64,000 nucleotides of DNA, from NCBI RefSeq assembly GCF_026262505.1, contig NC_067203.1, positions 1,922,001-1,986,000 of the forward strand, given 5' to 3'. The notes under the pieces were generated by a model, which had not been told where the DNA came from, searched no databases, and saw only the letters and a program-made list of their open reading frames with translations. A program made the translations under genes and the position numbers. Position 1 is the stretch's first letter. Each line of letters opens with the position of its first letter. The DNA is from Trichomonas vaginalis G3 (taxonomy: Eukaryota; Parabasalia; Trichomonadida; Trichomonadidae). Shown one piece after another: positions 1-10,593 of the stretch.

Positions 1-143
1 GGTTTTACTTGTTGGGTCATTTATGTCAGAATAAAAAAATAAATTATTTTAAAAATAACTTTAATTTTTTAATAAATATATTTTAATGCATCGTCTATAT
101 ATAGATGTAACAAAAAAAGTCACAAAACCCATCATATCCTACT
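1..143. mobile_element. Right tip of a Polinton (element 0), rest outside window
   Basis: Read on the minus strand the tip starts AGTAGGATATG and continues with GTGACTTTTTTTGT. This closely matches the ends of the two complete Polintons at 3178 and 38819, which start AGTAGTATATG and also contain GTGACTTTTTTTGT. It interrupts the ankyrin-family gene that follows. The body lies to the left of the window, so its size, content and second target duplication cannot be seen. The six bases ACTAAT at 144-149 are the expected target-duplication position. Confidence 0.75.
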
Positions 144-1558
144 ACTAATTTGACTTGATAATTTTGAACAATAAAATAAACCAACTCTGGTTTACACGAA
201 TAGTTATCATCTTTGGAAAATATTTTGTCAAACTCCTTGATATCGAAACTTTGGAAATTATCAAATATGTATTGCATCTCTTCAAGACCACAAGAATTTA
301 AAATATCTTTCAACATTGGAGTAAAAATTTTTCGTTCTAAGAAAAATTTCAACAAATCCATGTTTTGTAAAACTTTTGGAACAACATAGCCTATCAATTC
401 AAATAAAGATCCAGTACATCTTTTAGCAATTTGATAAGCTTTTTCATAAAGATCTAAATCAGAAACATCATGATAAATCAAATATGAAATAGGATGTTTG
501 AAAACACAATTATAAGAATAAGTTAATCCTAAATCATATAAAATGTTGAAATAATCAAATCTTTTGTTGATTAAAGAATCGGAAATAATTGATACCAAAT
601 CATCAGTTCGGCCTGGGTTAAATCTTATTAATGCTTGTTGTATTGGTAAATTGAATTGAGTCATGTATTCAAGAATTGATTTAAATTTTGATTCATAATA
701 AATTTCAATAATATTATAGTAAGAATTAGAAATATGGTTCTCCAAACAGAAAATAATGGATTTAATGTTAGATAACATGACATAATTAACATTTTCTTGT
801 TGATAATTCTCAAGAAGCCAATTAATTAAATCAGGATTTCGTGATTCAAATGCATTTGATAAACGATTATCATATTTAATACCTTTTTGTTCAAATAATC
901 GTATAATTTCTAGATTCCCTGCTGAAATTGCAGACTTGGAGATTAATTTCTTTGATTTTGGTTCATCATGAAAGTGTTTGTCAAATTCATTACTAATAAG
1001 TAAGTATTTGATAATGTTAATTGAAGGTTTATGAAATATTCTATTTGAATTTAAGAATGAACTCTTTAATTCGTAATCATCATAAAATTGTTGAAACTTT
1101 GAGACATCATCATCAATTAAGATTTGATCTAATTTTCCTGGTGGTACGTGTTCTTTAATTTCTGGTTTTTCGTTCCATTCTGCGAGTTTTGGAGGGAGTT
1201 CAACATTTATTCCAGCACAAGCTGCTGTACGATAGAACCTACTATTCCTTGCTTTGATTGTTGGTTTAAAAATATTATTGAGAGTCTGAAGCATTCGAAA
1301 ATGTAAATTATCGGAATATCTTTTAAGTAAATTGCCATCTTTGAACAATTCTAAAAGGTATTTGAAATTGTCTTCTTGCGTTTCTCCTGGACCATCTTTA
1401 ATGAAATGTTCAAAGAATTTGATTGATTCTTCGAAATTTTCGGAGTTGAGATTAAAGTAATGAGTTTCTGCTTCATATAATAGTTGAAATGGTTCTGGAA
1501 TAACAACATCGTTGAAGTTTTTGATCTTTAAATCTTCATAAACAATGTCTTTTCCCAT
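144..1558 (-). pseudogene. DUF3447/ankyrin-family gene, 3' end cut by Polinton element 0
   Basis: This is a host protein of the trichomonad ankyrin/DUF3447 type. The ATG at 1558 opens an uninterrupted frame of about 470 host codons. The N-terminal 140 residues form the family head (IVYEDLKIK near residue 6, EGPGET-like GPGETQEDNF near residue 56). Helical repeats follow, with signatures such as KPSINIIKYLL, GNLEIIRLFEQKG and DLINWLLENY. The neighbouring paralogue at 30298 has the same head and repeats in the same order. The paralogue's C-terminal piece continues for several more ankyrin units after the KPELV..YVI..Y block. Here the frame instead runs into the Polinton tip after QVKL and stops at 95, so about 350 C-terminal residues are missing. 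Ankyrin repeats mediate protein binding; no specific partner can be inferred. Probably non-functional or a truncated product. Confidence 0.75.
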
Positions 1559-1952
1559 TCCGAAATAGGAACTCTATTTGTGGAATTTTTTATATATATA
1601 TGGTTTTGAAGATTTTCAAATAAATCACTACAAACTTAATGTTTTTTATAAAAAAATCAATCAAATATGATATTCTAAGAGAAAATAACTCAAAATCGTA
1701 TTTTCTCCTGGAATTTTTTATACCAGCGATGTAGCGATGTCGTCGTGGCAATGGTTTCTTTATTGTATAACAAATCTCATAAAATGTATACGAGATAAAT
1801 GAGACTTTGTTAAAAAAACTGTTCTAAGTCAATATTTATGGAGGAATAAGAGTTACATCATGGGTTCCCTTAAATAATCAATAAATAGGTCATTTTATTT
1901 GGATTTTCTATCGAGAACTATGTATTTTTATAATATATATTAAATATACAAT
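1559..1952. other. Intergenic, nothing recognised
   Basis: A 394-bp AT-rich spacer between the two minus-strand ankyrin genes. It should hold the promoter of the 144-1558 gene and the 3' end of the 1953 gene. I see no RNA gene, repeat or motif that I can name. Confidence 0.4.
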
Positions 1953-3177
1953 TTATTTACTGATTAAATTAACAAAGTCTGGGGAGATATGAAATAATGA
2001 GATATCTTCCTCTTGAAGATCCAGCTTTTCATAACCATATTCTAGTAGTAAATTAATAATTTCAAAATTCCCTCGAACAGCTGCCCAAAACAATGCATTA
2101 TTGAGGCAATTATGGAAGTTGTGATTAATTGGAACTTTATGTTCAATAAGGATTTTCACAATTTCTTGATTATTCAATTTAGCAGCATGTAGGTAATAAT
2201 CTTGGTCAGCAGCTGAATCCAATTCAAATTTATAATCTTGGATAGTATCGAAATAACTTTCAGTCAATTGACTCTTTTCCAAAACATCTAAAAGCAATTT
2301 CACACATTCTGCAGAATTCATTTCGATTGCATCAAGGAGCCATGAATCAATTTTCTTAGGGAAACATTCTTGATCTTCTATACCAGTAATAGTGACATTA
2401 TTCAAAATGTAAATGCAAGCGCCTTCATTTCGAACCTCTAATGCTCTTGACAAACAAGAAAGCATTCTATTTAACGAGATATTCTTAATTGAATGATTTC
2501 TGAAATAATAAAGAAAGCCGGATAGACGTGTGTCGTTATTAATTAAGGATTCAAGATTTTTTCCCAATATCTTTTGTTTTGCATGATCAATCAAAAAACA
2601 AAGTATTCTATAATCTCTGCATTGAAAAAGCGTATTTTTTGATATGCATGCACCATGCTCAACAAGGATTTTTACAACTTCGAAATTTCCTTTCATTGAA
2701 TGATAATCAAGAAGAGAATTTCTTACTCCTTGTCCTTTGGCATTTGCTCTTCCTCCGTTTTCTAAGATAAGTTTATAAGCTTCGATGTTGGTATGTGTTA
2801 CTTCATCCATAACATTTTCAAAAACGTTAACTGATAAACGTACTTTATATTCCTCTTCTTCCTCCTCCTTATCATTCATCATGGTAGTCGCTTTAGATTT
2901 CATTATTCTATCTTTTGTTTGTAACATAACACCTTGATCAAGAAGATATTTAATTAAATCTATATATCCCTGATTAAATGCAAACCTCATTATATGAAAG
3001 CCATTTTCACCTTTAAGGTCAACTTTATAGGTTTTAATAACATATTCAACTAATTCTGGTTTCATATTTGGAGTGCCAAAGGTAAATGGACGTTGAAAAT
3101 CTCTGGGATTAAAAATTCCATAATTATCGAGGATATATTTCATTCCTTCAAAACTACAATACGTTAAAACTTCTCTT
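1953..3177 (-). pseudogene. C-terminal piece of ankyrin gene B, split by Polinton 1
   Basis: This is the C-terminal part of a host ankyrin-repeat gene whose other pieces lie at 26645-26879 and 29292-30298. Its host codons begin LREVLTYCSFEGMKYILDNY at the Polinton border. They continue through repeats such as GFHIMRFAFNQGYIDLIKYL, GNFEVVKILVEHGA, NNQEIVKILIEHKVP and GNFEIINLLLEYGYEKLDL, ending DFVNLISK. An acidic insert (EEEEEE) lies between two repeats. The border codons LREV occur on both sides of the Polinton because AAGAGA (TCTCTT on the plus strand) was duplicated. An ATG inside the Polinton end (3230) could start a chimaeric product, but that is only a possibility. Confidence 0.8.
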
Positions 3178-3590
3178 AGTAGTATATGTGGAAGGGTTGT
3201 GTGACTTTTTTTGTAAACGTAAGAATTCATACAATATTGAGCGATTTTGTATCATTTTTTTAACATATGAAGTAAAAAATGTATGATTCTTACGGTTTTT
3301 ATTCTTACGTTTTTGAATAAATCAAGATTTAAAAAATTTTCAAAATTATAAGACATTTACACTCAGCCCATACATAATGAAATAAATCATTAAAAAAAAT
3401 TAACATTAATATTAAAATAATTTATCTTTTATCTTTTATAAAAGAAGCTATATATAGATGATGTCAGATATTCCGCGATTAATTAAACATTGTTTAAATC
3501 ATGAATGGAATCAATGGAGTCATAATCAAAGACCTCATAAACGAGTAAAAGATTCACTACCATAATGAAATAAAAAAATAAACTTTAAAC
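3178..3590. repeat. Left terminal inverted repeat of Polinton 1
   Basis: About 410 bp that recur inverted at 26225-26638 with only small differences. It includes the stretches GTGTGACTTTTTTTGTAAAC, ACTCAGCCCATACATAA and TCAGATATTCCGCGATTAAT. The inner border is approximate. Confidence 0.88.
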
Positions 3591-3626
3591 ATTCATGTCT
3601 CAGAATCAACATAGAACTTTAAGAAG

Positions 3627-3995
3627 CTAATGATTATTTGAATTTATGAAATCAATTATTTGATTCATTTTTTCTTCAATCTCTTCTATTCTTTTTGTTA
3701 AATCATCTATTTTCATTAATGAGGTGATTCTTGATTGAGGAATAGATTTCAAACTAACCACCCCCTTTATTTTTGAAATTTTGAATCCATCAACTTTAAA
3801 CATTTTATTCAATTTACACGTTGTCAATTCTTCAAATAATTTTTTATTATTAGCATAATAGTCATTAAATTCTTCAACAGATGAAAAAATTTTTATTTCA
3901 GTAATTGGTTTAACAACGTTTATTTTTTGTTGAACATTTTCACTTTCATTTATTTCTTCCTCCTCTGTTTCATTTATTTTTAAAATCGGTTTCAT
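3627..3995 (-). CDS. Small acidic coiled-coil protein of Polinton 1 (122 aa)
   Basis: Function not recognised. The reading frame is open from ATG to stop. The N-terminal third is Glu-rich (INETEEEEINESENVQQ). The C-terminus LTKRIEEIEEKMNQIIDFIN looks like a short coiled coil. A nearly identical copy sits in the same position of Polinton 2 (39280-39648), which supports it being a real element gene. It lies just inside the left inverted repeat, transcribed toward the element end. Confidence 0.65.
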   Translation of the reverse strand: MKPILKINETEEEEINESENVQQKINVVKPITEIKIFSSVEEFNDYYANNKKLFEELTTCKLNKMFKVDGFKISKIKGVVSLKSIPQSRITSLMKIDDLTKRIEEIEEKMNQIIDFINSNNH

Positions 3996-4050
3996 TTATC
4001 ATTAAATAAAAATTAGAATATAAGTGATGAAATATATTTTTTAATTAATA

Positions 4051-5352
4051 TAGGGTGTCCAAAGGTGCGTTTAGCACAGCGCTCTATATGAGACTATTAA
4101 AGGAGATATATGCTGATTATAAATATATAATAAAAAATATGAATATATGTATATGATGAGTAAGTTGTATTTTGGCGCCATGCCGGGATATAAAATGAAT
4201 TTTGAGACAAGAGGCGGTTTCGCGGGAAATTTTTGCGGGATTTTTTTCATTTTTTTAATGAATCATAAAGAAAACATCCTCGCTCTTGCAAAAAAATGCA
4301 AAGACTGTAAAAAATCTACGAGACATTGGTAAAATGCTTCGGTATGGATGCTCCTAGCTATTCCACTGTAACGTATCATGTTAGGATGTATCACTTCATG
4401 AACAAAAAGGCGCCCATCATAAAAATTGACAAAAAATCGCCGGATCAAAAAAAATCAAAGCAATTCTTCAAGCGCTAGATGAAGACCCAAGAGCATCACT
4501 CAGAAGGATAGAGGAGATGACAAAGATACCACGTACAACAGTCAGTTATTATCTGCACAATTATTTGAACTACAAACTAGCGTATACACGTTGGGTTCCG
4601 CACAACCTTAATTCAGTTCAAAAAAAATCTAGAGTCCAATCTTCGAAAGAGCTCCTCTCTATATTGGGTGCGTATCAATCCAAGAAGTTTCGCTTTTTAG
4701 TAACAGGGGACGAGTCTTGGTTTCAATATGCAACAGAAGCCAAAATCATGTGGATCCCGAAGGATGAAAATCCGCAAACATTCCCGAAGAAAAAAATTGA
4801 CACACCAATGATTATGTTGTCGGTTTTTTGGGGCGTGAATGGCATCATCGCAATTGATATTCTTCAAAAACCTAATACGATGAATGCTCAGTATCTAATT
4901 GACAATGTTCTTACTCAAATTATCAATTCTGATGAGTTTGAGAAATCCAAACAACAAAAACAAAAGTTTGCAATTCATTTTGATAATTCAAGAGTTCACA
5001 AAAGTCATAAGGTAATGAATTACTTGGTGGAAAACAATGTCAAAGTTGTTCCAAACCCAATTTATTCACCTGATATTGCACCCTCTGACTTTTATTTATT
5101 CGGCACGCTAAAAAAGAGAGCTGAAGGACGCGAATTCGCGAGTCCAGATGATCTTGAAAATTTTGTAAGAGAGCAATTTGAGCAATTTTCTCATGATGAT
5201 TTAAAGCGTGTCTTTCAAGCCTGGATCGATCGCTGCGAACGCGTGATTGAATCCAATGGTGATTATATTTAAATAAACTTTATATATATGTAACTTGTTT
5301 ATTTCTATTCGCAGTATTCAGGTTTGTGCTAAACACACCTTTGGACACCCTA
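4051..5352 (+). mobile_element. Tc1/mariner transposon (Tvmar-like) nested in Polinton 1
   Basis: A 1302-bp element bounded by 28-bp inverted repeats beginning TAGGGTGTCCAAAGG and flanked by TA duplications at 4049-4050 and 5353-5354. The equivalent place in Polinton 2 (about 39700) reads straight through TTAATTAATATTAAATC, so it shows the empty site. Size and TIR length match the Tvmar class known in Trichomonas. The insertion is younger than the split of the two Polinton copies, or at least absent from one lineage. Confidence 0.95.
4430..5272 (+). pseudogene. Mariner transposase, N-terminal part out of frame
   Basis: Cut-and-paste DDE/D transposase. The frame is open from 4430 to the stop at 5272; the first in-frame ATG is at 4517. 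Visible parts: a helix-turn-helix around DPRASLRRIEEM..IPRTTVSYYL, the mariner linker motif RWVPHNL, and the catalytic aspartates D in VTGDESWF, D in IHFDNSRVH and D in SPDIAPSDFYLFG. The last two are 34 residues apart, the mariner D34D signature. The first DNA-binding helix region (about 4170-4450) is not in this frame. NKKAPIIKIDKKSPDQ-like codons lie in another frame, and an A-run at 4447-4454 is the likely shift point. Catalytic residues are intact but the N-terminus looks damaged, so this copy is probably inactive. Confidence 0.88.
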
Positions 5353-5365
5353 TATTAAATCAGAA

Positions 5366-5602
5366 ATGGCGGCAGGATTCTTTAAAAAATTATGGGATGG
5401 AATTAAGAAAGCTGCAGGTTGGGTTCATAAAAAGATTATTAAACCCATTGCAAACTTTTTGGCACCAGTAGCGAAAACGGCAGGAACTATCATAGGTGGC
5501 GTATTAGGTACTAAAGCAGGTAATCCGGCGATGGGAGCACAAGCAGGTAACGCAATTGGTGGAATAGCTGAAGGAATACTTAATAAAATAGGAGGTAGAT
5601 AG
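5366..5602 (+). CDS. Small amphipathic/Gly-rich peptide of Polinton 1 (78 aa)
   Basis: Starts MAAGFFKKLWDGIKKAAGW and ends with a Gly/Ala-rich segment (AGTIIGGVLGTKAGNPAMGA). The N-terminal amphipathic helix followed by a glycine-rich hydrophobic tract resembles membrane-active minor capsid peptides of Polintons, virophages and adenoviruses (pVI/pX-like). That assignment is inference from composition and position beside the capsid region. A near copy lies at 39714 in Polinton 2. It converges with the related peptide at 5621-5836. Confidence 0.65.
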   Translation: MAAGFFKKLWDGIKKAAGWVHKKIIKPIANFLAPVAKTAGTIIGGVLGTKAGNPAMGAQAGNAIGGIAEGILNKIGGR

Positions 5603-5620
5603 TGGAAAAATAAATTATTT

Positions 5621-5836
5621 TTATCTTAGTATCGGTTGAAGTCTTTGATAAACTTTTTCTCCTTTATTTAAAATTTCTCTTATTGGGGCAGCTTTTGGCG
5701 TTATTGATTCAGCAACGTCACTAATTGCTTCTTTATTCTTAAATATCCAATTTGCTCCTTTCTTCATTGTTTCCCAAACTTTATGCGCTCCTCTTTTTAC
5801 TTTATCCCACAGTTTCTTAAATATACCTGCAGCCAT
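5621..5836 (-). CDS. Second small amphipathic peptide of Polinton 1 (71 aa)
   Basis: Starts MAAGIFKKLWDKVKRGAHKV, clearly related in its first 12 residues to the peptide at 5366 but on the opposite strand and without the Gly-rich tail. It has high Lys/Trp and alternating hydrophobic residues. It is probably a membrane-active or DNA-binding virion peptide by analogy; function unproven. The shared head suggests an inverted duplication of one gene. Confidence 0.6.
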   Translation of the reverse strand: MAAGIFKKLWDKVKRGAHKVWETMKKGANWIFKNKEAISDVAESITPKAAPIREILNKGEKVYQRLQPILR

Positions 5837-5905
5837 AGTTGATTATTTCATTAAAATTAAAAATTCATTTTCATCTTTTAATTTTGATTTTTTATTTATT
5901 AATAA

Positions 5906-7545
5906 ATGACGACTAACTATTTGGTGCCAAACACTAAACCGATTAATGGAAATGTGTTTCATTCATTCGAAAAGATAAATGAAATATTCGCAAAGAATGA
6001 CGGTAGAAGATATTATAGAGAACTTGAAAGTTCATGCTATGACTCTGATGCTCCATATTTTGATGATAAACAAACTCATTTAAGAATTACAAATCCGGCT
6101 CATGATGTGAACCAATTAGGTGACACATATATTAAACGCAAAGTTAAAGCAACTCTAGTTTCAAATAAAGCTTTCACATGTGATGCCGCTTTTAAATGCA
6201 TGCGTTTATTCGTTGGTTACAAATCATCAAATCAAAGCTTTAAACAATTAGAAGTAGAAACCGAAAGAGGTGATGCCGGTTATCTTCAATGGATTGCGCC
6301 CGTGAATCTTTCGCATTTGCAACATATAAACCAAAATCAGAAAGGAAAGTTAAAAAGTTTGTTCATTCGTTATATAATAATGTTCAAAAATATGATAACT
6401 CAGTATGTGGTAAATATATTGACCCTTCAGAAGTTTTCAAGAACGCAAATGAAGAAGTTGATATCACTTTTGATATGATTATTCCGGTAAATGATTTGTT
6501 AGCATTTCAGGCGTTCGATGATTATCCTAAATCATTTGGTGAAATCATTCTTAAATATTATGTTTTCAGGGATACTTTAGTATTTTGTCAGGTTGACCCG
6601 TTAAGAGTTGCTGATTTACAAAATTACGTTTATGAAAAGATAACTGATGAAAATTATGAAAAGATTATGAATCATGTTTATAAATATGATCGCAAATTCC
6701 AACAAATCGGACTTCCTGCCAAATTAATTACAAGCTTAGCCGCTACATCTGCTGACGCAACAGTTGATGACGTTATTATTTCATGCACAAAGATGGAAGT
6801 TTTAGAGGATAAATGCATTACACCAGGATATGGTTTAATTGAAGAATCAGTTAAAGCAATACCACGTTTATTCAGTAAGGAAGATCCATTCATGATTCCA
6901 GCTCAACATATTGACGTTCGTTCACTAAATGGAGGTTGCATCACTCCTGAAGGTATCAGCTCAGATTTCTCATACGCTCTTCATAATGTTACAGATGTTG
7001 TGTTAACATTTCCGAAGAATGCAATGCAAAGAACAGTTTTAGAAAATCCAATGCTTCGAGGTCTTCAGGTCACTATAGATTCCAGAAACTTCCCCGATCA
7101 AGCGATGACCACAGTGGGTGACATATTCTTTACACGTATGCTTCAAGCTTCTGATTTAGATGGAGTGAATGAATGCACAGAAGAATACGAGGACTCATTA
7201 ACTAGACCACTGAATGATGATAATGGCACGCCATTAGCTAGAACATGGAAAGACCAAACTTCATTCTTATGCACTATTCCAGTTCAACGTGATGGAGCGG
7301 GTATATTCTTTGATGGATTAGAAACTTTCAATTCACAAGTTACAGTACAAGTGAAAGCTTATCCAATCATTCAGGGTGTAAATGACACTTACTGTTCAAA
7401 GGTGACAAATCCTCCTCAGGTTTGGTTTACTAGGACTACATATTGGACATGGACACCGGATGAAGGTTTGAAATATCATCCAACAGGTACACCACCACAG
7501 TATAGAAGTTCATATGATGAAATATTGATGAATAGAAATGTTTAA
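5906..7545 (+). pseudogene. Major capsid protein-like region of Polinton 1 (broken)
   Basis: Remains of the largest structural gene of the left half, about 540 codons. It is preceded by a T-rich promoter-like stretch and ATAAATG. Visible segments include KQTHLRITNPAHDVNQLG, AFTCDAAFKCMRLFVGYKS and, near the end, PPQVWFTRTTYWTWTPDEG. Length, beta-rich composition and position between the amphipathic peptides and the packaging ATPase fit the Polinton double-jelly-roll capsid protein. No fold search was possible. The same gene lies in Polinton 2. Fossil with one or a few breaks. Confidence 0.6.
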
Positions 7546-7569
7546 AATTATAAATTTATTTTTGATTAA

Positions 7570-8402
7570 ATGGATTTAAATTCATCCACCCCTTATGAAG
7601 AATTAGCAGGAGTATATAATACATACGTAGATGATATGATTAATGAAGCATTGAGTGATAATAGAAATGCTCTATCTAAGGAAAAATTAATGAAAATTCC
7701 ATATTCTGAATGTTACTTAAATTCAATCACTGCAGCAATTGGTAAACAAATAAAGGTAAAACATTAACGATATTAAAACAAATTATCATTATTGCTAACA
7801 CTTCCCCCCATTCACATGTGTTAATTTATATCAACCGTTCAGGTTCACCTTCAGATGATACATTTGAATCTTTAAAGCATTTAATCAAAATTCCAATTAT
7901 TTATTTATCACAAGAAGAAGCAGAAGATTATTTAAAAAACTTTTTAATGTATAAAGAATTATATAATACAATCAAGAAGCAAGGATTAGAGGATAAAATT
8001 ATTGATAAACAACGGATGAATTATTTGAAACACTTTCTATTTCAAATTTTGATAGAGAATTTTTGCATTCACTCATTTTTCTAGATGATGGTGAAATCAA
8101 AACTAATAACAAATGAGAAATCATATTTTAATCAGTTATTAACTCAATGTCGACACATTCAGTGTTCATTCTTCATGGCTGTTCAATATTTCAAAGCATT
8201 AAGCACAAACATTAAATCAAATCTATCAACACTTTTCATTTTCAGTGGGTTTAGTCGTCAACAGTTGAACGTTATGCTTTATCAAGTGAATTTACCAATG
8301 AGCATTAATGAACTTTACACACAATATCAGCAATTAGGTGAACATGGAAAAATAATAGTTGATTTAAATAAAGGAGTGTTAAATTTGATTAACTTTTTAT
8401 AA
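7570..8402 (+). pseudogene. FtsK/HerA (A32)-type packaging ATPase region of Polinton 1 (broken)
   Basis: Remains of the genome-packaging ATPase. The Walker-A end is near NSITAAIGKQ. Strand signatures HVLIYINRSG, IIYLSQEEAE and QCRHIQCSFFMAVQ are typical of the A32/HerA-like ATPases of Polintons and large DNA viruses. Directly downstream of the capsid region, as in other Polintons. Broken in this copy (few breaks). Confidence 0.7.
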
Positions 8403-8432
8403 TTAATTTTTATTTTTTATTTATAATTAAAC

Positions 8433-9332
8433 ATGACAGAAATAGCAAATCTTCTACAGGTTCCATTAAAACAAGGGACAAACAAAAAGGGTGCATATAA
8501 TAGAACTATGAAAGTTCCAGATGGAATGAAAGAATTAGTTCATATTGTTGCTGGTCTTCAAAAAGATGTTAAACAAATGAGAAACGTTTTAACATTACCA
8601 GAAGCTCAAGCATATGCCAAATGTCAAGGTCCAAATTGGGAAGCACACGAAGCAGACATTACGGGTCCAAATGGAAAACCTGATGGTATAAATGAAGTTT
8701 TCGTTACTGATGGTCAAGGTAATATTAAAGTCATAAATGGGTATAAATTAACTATATCTGATTATCCTAAACGTAAAGCATATAATGAACGTTATCCTAT
8801 GCAATTTGATGAAAATGGAAAAGCTGTTAAACAATACATTGGAGAAGGTGAAAATGGTCCAATTAATTCATACCGTTATAATCCATATTCTTATTTCAAT
8901 GAAGAATTAAATGCTATTGAAGAGGGACCGGATGGATTACCACGATATGTTAATCAGTTTGATGGTCAATATGCAAATATTAGACCTGAAATTCCAGCTA
9001 AGAAATTCTTTAAAGTTGCTTTATTCGATCCAGTGTTCAATGAACAGAAAGAAGCAATGAAAGCAGAATTTAAACCAATTCAAGTGGCAAGAATTTCTTC
9101 ATCTTCACTTTCAGAAGCGTTCAAGGAATTGATAAAGAAACCACTTTATTCTCAACAAGGTTATAACTTTGATTTAATTAAAGAAAGTGATAGACGTAAA
9201 TTAGAAAAATCAGATGGTTTTAAGAATGCATGTAATGAAATGATTAAAGATATTGTAAATGATAAAATAAGACTGGAAGAAACTCAAAGCAATATCAATA
9301 ACATAATTGGTGCAGTTACAAAGAAAGTATAA
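8433..9332 (+). CDS. Polinton 1 protein of unknown role (299 aa)
   Basis: Open frame from [15 protein letters not shown] to a Lys-rich end. The middle carries turn-rich blocks such as [15 protein letters not shown] and [19 protein letters not shown]. The C-terminal 70 residues look helical ([19 protein letters not shown]). No family is recognised. It lies between ATPase and later structural-type genes and is conserved at near-identity in Polinton 2, so a virion role is plausible but inferred. Upstream T-rich box TTTTTATTTTTTATTTATAA. Confidence 0.65.
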   Translation: MTEIANLLQVPLKQGTNKKGAYNRTMKVPDGMKELVHIVAGLQKDVKQMRNVLTLPEAQAYAKCQGPNWEAHEADITGPNGKPDGINEVFVTDGQGNIKVINGYKLTISDYPKRKAYNERYPMQFDENGKAVKQYIGEGENGPINSYRYNPYSYFNEELNAIEEGPDGLPRYVNQFDGQYANIRPEIPAKKFFKVALFDPVFNEQKEAMKAEFKPIQVARISSSSLSEAFKELIKKPLYSQQGYNFDLIKESDRRKLEKSDGFKNACNEMIKDIVNDKIRLEETQSNINNIIGAVTKKV

Positions 9333-9416
9333 GCAAACAATGATGAACCTTGGGATATTACCGTAACAACTAAATAAAACTTTAAATATATTTTTCTTTT
9401 TTTTATTCGAATATAA

Positions 9417-10084
9417 ATGAGAAGACGTTTCACTAGTCAAAAGAACACTAACGCAAAAGCAGAGATTACGGTTGGTTATAACGTAAATGATGATAAATCA
9501 CGAATTATTCAAAATGTTAAAGTTAATGTTAGTCCTGAATTAACTCGTGACTTACCGAAAAAGGAGAAGGAACAAAATAAAGAAGATGAAGACCCAATCA
9601 TTTTATCTGAACCCGGTAAAGAACCCGTTGAAATTCCCACTTATCCAACATACCCCCGCCTCTTTCATCAAACATCGAGAACCCAGGAATCTACGATTCC
9701 AGTCGCAATGCGCCATATAAAATAGACATTAATTCTGAATTAATGAAAATTTACCGTGATATAATAATTAATAATTATGATTCAATAATAAATTTAATTG
9801 ACCAATCCGGTTTAATTATTTTACCTTATGAATCATTAATTCACATTATCGCCATTCTTTGTGATGTTCAAGATTCAGACGTTAAGATTCAATTTTTCAT
9901 AGATGATGAGGTTTCATGCTGCGGAACAGTTGCAAAAATAAATCCTATAAAGGATATTAGCACAATTAAGATATCAAAGAACGGAACAACAACTGAACTT
10001 CATTTAACTTATAATGATATTTATAATAAAATAGTTGATGAATATAAAATATCACTTGAAAAATTCTTTGTTAAGGCTATTTAA
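9417..10084 (+). pseudogene. CCG-motif small protein region of Polinton 1 (broken)
   Basis: Remains of a gene of about 220 codons. The N-terminal part is basic then Pro/Glu-rich (EIPTYPTYP). The C-terminal domain has the pattern LPYESLIHIIAIL...DDEVSCCGTVAKINPI...LTYNDIYNKIVDEYKISLEKF. The third Polinton encodes a recognisable relative at 59959-60540 (APHEVLKELLKLL...DIACCGVSYNVIDKI...DVIKIFDDHNISLKF). The shared CCG core marks a conserved Polinton gene of unknown function. Preceded by a long T-rich box. Confidence 0.65.
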
Positions 10085-10593
10085 TATTCAAGCATTAACA
10101 TTATCGAATAATAATCCTTTGAATCATAATCAATAATAATTGACCTTTCACCAGTTTCTATCGTTTGTTTTATTTCTTTTTGTTCCCCACTATCCGGATC
10201 GGTCATTGTAATTGTTTTTGTTATAGTATCAGCTTTATCTTTAACTTCAATCTTTTTTCCATCGGGATATTTAAACCAAAATTCCAAAAATTCGATATTG
10301 TCAATCTGTTCATATTTTAATCTATCAATTACATTTTTAATACCATCTGAAAATCTTATGAAATGGTCATTATATGGGTTTGATTGAACTAAATTTGAAT
10401 GAAGTGAAATATAACCTGTTGATGAATATGACATTGACTCATATTTTCTGAAAACACTAAAATTTATAACATGAATGAATTTCTTATTCGTTGAATTTAT
10501 GAATTCTTGAGGTAATCTTATTCTAGTTTTATTTATCACTGGAAAATAACGCTTTACCATATTTTTAATCGTAATAAAAATGTCAATTATCAA
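10081..10593 (-). CDS. Polinton 1 protein of unknown role (170 aa)
   Basis: Open frame, convergent with the CCG gene (stops overlap by a few bases) and divergent from the 10580 gene, whose start overlaps its own start. The N-terminus is hydrophobic/basic (IDIFITIKNMVKRYF). The C-terminal half has a charged beta-like stretch (KIEVKDKADTITKTITMTDP). No family recognised. Confidence 0.55.
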   Translation of the reverse strand: MIIDIFITIKNMVKRYFPVINKTRIRLPQEFINSTNKKFIHVINFSVFRKYESMSYSSTGYISLHSNLVQSNPYNDHFIRFSDGIKNVIDRLKYEQIDNIEFLEFWFKYPDGKKIEVKDKADTITKTITMTDPDSGEQKEIKQTIETGERSIIIDYDSKDYYSIMLMLEY

